Below are positions 5,235 through 5,888 of a DNA stretch of 5,888 nucleotides, in pieces. Origin of the DNA: Muribaculaceae bacterium (GTDB lineage Bacteria > Bacteroidota > Bacteroidia > Bacteroidales > Muribaculaceae). Location: assembly GCA_024400895.1 (NCBI GenBank), contig JAKSMA010000157.1, positions 1 through 5,888 of the forward strand, in the 5' to 3' direction. Under the pieces are notes generated by a model. That model worked only from the letters and a program-made list of their open reading frames with translations. It had not been told where the DNA came from and did not search any database. A program made the position numbers and the translations under genes. Position 1 is the first letter of the stretch. Each line of letters opens with the position of its first letter.

Positions 5235-5888
5235 ATGGACAAAAAAATGATAAATGTTGCCATCGACGGCACATCTTCAAGCGGCAAGAGCACCATGGCT
5301 AAGGCTTTGGCCAAGACTGTGGGCTATACCTATATCGACACCGGTGCGATGTATCGCAGCGTGGCACTGTTCTGCTTGCGCCACGGCCTCATCACCGACG
5401 GCAAAGTGGATGTGGAGCAATTGATTCCAATGCTTCCTGAAATCAAGATTACATTCAAGATTGAAGACGGAAAGCAAATCACCTATCTCAACGACGAGAA
5501 TGTGGAAAACGAGATTCGCGGACTTGAAGTGTCGAACAATGTGAGCCCTGTGGCAGCTATTGCCGAAGTGCGCCATGCCATGGTGCGCCTCCAACAAGAG
5601 ATGGGCAAAAACAAAGGCGTGGTGATGGACGGCCGCGACATTGGCACCGTGGTTCTCCCTGATGCCGAAATCAAGCTCTATGTGACCACCAGCCCCGAGA
5701 TTCGTGCACAACGCCGATTCGACGAAATGCGCGCAAAAGGCGACACCAGCGTCACACTCGACGACATCATCGCCAACGTGAAGATGCGCGATCACATCGA
5801 CATGACTCGCAAAGAAAGTCCATTGCGCAAGGCCGACGACGCTGTGGAAGTGGACAGCGGCAAGTTTGCATCAGCCGAAGAGCAAATC
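5235..5888 (+). CDS. cmk: Cytidylate kinase (partial at right edge)
   Basis: 218 codons are visible and the frame is still open at the last base; the family usually ends near 225-230 residues, so only about ten are missing. The enzyme phosphorylates CMP and dCMP with ATP in the cytoplasm, feeding CTP and dCTP synthesis. Motifs: P-loop GTSSSGKST (12-20), DTGAMYR (35-41), the CMP-binding insert (~60-100), MDGRDIGT (131-138, nucleotide-monophosphate contact), a lid with RRFDE (160-164) and RD (185-186), and RKESPLRKADDA (192-203), which is characteristic of Cmk. The start at 5235 (MDKKMINVAIDG) is chosen because it is the first ATG after the promoter; the ATG at 5247 is a possible alternative that would remove only four residues. 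There is no strong Shine-Dalgarno sequence, only an A-rich leader. The gene is separate from ansA, with its own probable promoter. Confidence 0.94.
   Translation, partial: MDKKMINVAIDGTSSSGKSTMAKALAKTVGYTYIDTGAMYRSVALFCLRHGLITDGKVDVEQLIPMLPEIKITFKIEDGKQITYLNDENVENEIRGLEVSNNVSPVAAIAEVRHAMVRLQQEMGKNKGVVMDGRDIGTVVLPDAEIKLYVTTSPEIRAQRRFDEMRAKGDTSVTLDDIIANVKMRDHIDMTRKESPLRKADDAVEVDSGKFASAEEQI

Noticed and set aside
1..5888. Search for a mobile element, CRISPR array, tRNA/rRNA, toxin-antitoxin pair or defence module
   Set aside because: No transposase, integrase, direct-repeat array, cloverleaf or small paired genes are visible. The genes are housekeeping or common exported proteins with similar base composition, so nothing supports a novel mobile or defence system here.

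Overview
The window looks like a chromosomal core region of a member of the Bacteroidota, most likely order Bacteroidales (Prevotella- or Muribaculaceae-like; genus not resolved by eye). Three things support this. An alanine racemase is fused behind a MurF C-terminal domain. A secreted BspA-type leucine-rich-repeat protein ends in a domain resembling the type IX secretion (Por) sorting domain. The two larger intergenic regions carry Bacteroidota-style -7 boxes (TAnnTTTG), and Shine-Dalgarno sequences are weak or absent.

All six genes lie on the + strand. Positions 1-3874 form a tight run: (1) the 3' part of a murF-alr fusion gene (cell-wall D-alanine supply and addition of D-Ala-D-Ala to the UDP-MurNAc-tripeptide), (2) a secreted BspA-like LRR protein 27 bases downstream, (3) tadA, whose ATG overlaps the previous stop in an ATGA, and (4) an exported or membrane-near alpha/beta-hydrolase esterase 26 bases further on. 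No convincing promoter is seen inside this run, so it is probably one transcription unit whose start lies upstream of the window.

Positions 3875-3996 hold two successive hairpins, the second with a T-run, that probably end the first unit. A good Bacteroidota promoter there (TTTG at 3921, TATCTTTG at 3947) drives ansA, a cytoplasmic type I L-asparaginase (3997-5040). The second hairpin and this promoter physically overlap. A 194-base spacer (5041-5234) follows; its only visible element is a likely promoter (TAACTTTG at 5200) for cmk, cytidylate kinase, which runs off the right edge about ten residues short of its usual end.

Functionally this is mostly housekeeping: peptidoglycan precursors, tRNA wobble inosine formation, asparagine breakdown and CMP/dCMP phosphorylation, with two envelope or exported proteins mixed in. 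I see no mobile element, RNA gene, CRISPR array or defence system, and no convincing novel system. The points most worth a second look are the overlapping terminator, promoter and palindrome before ansA, the translational coupling of a secreted LRR protein to tadA, and the poor signal peptide of the esterase.
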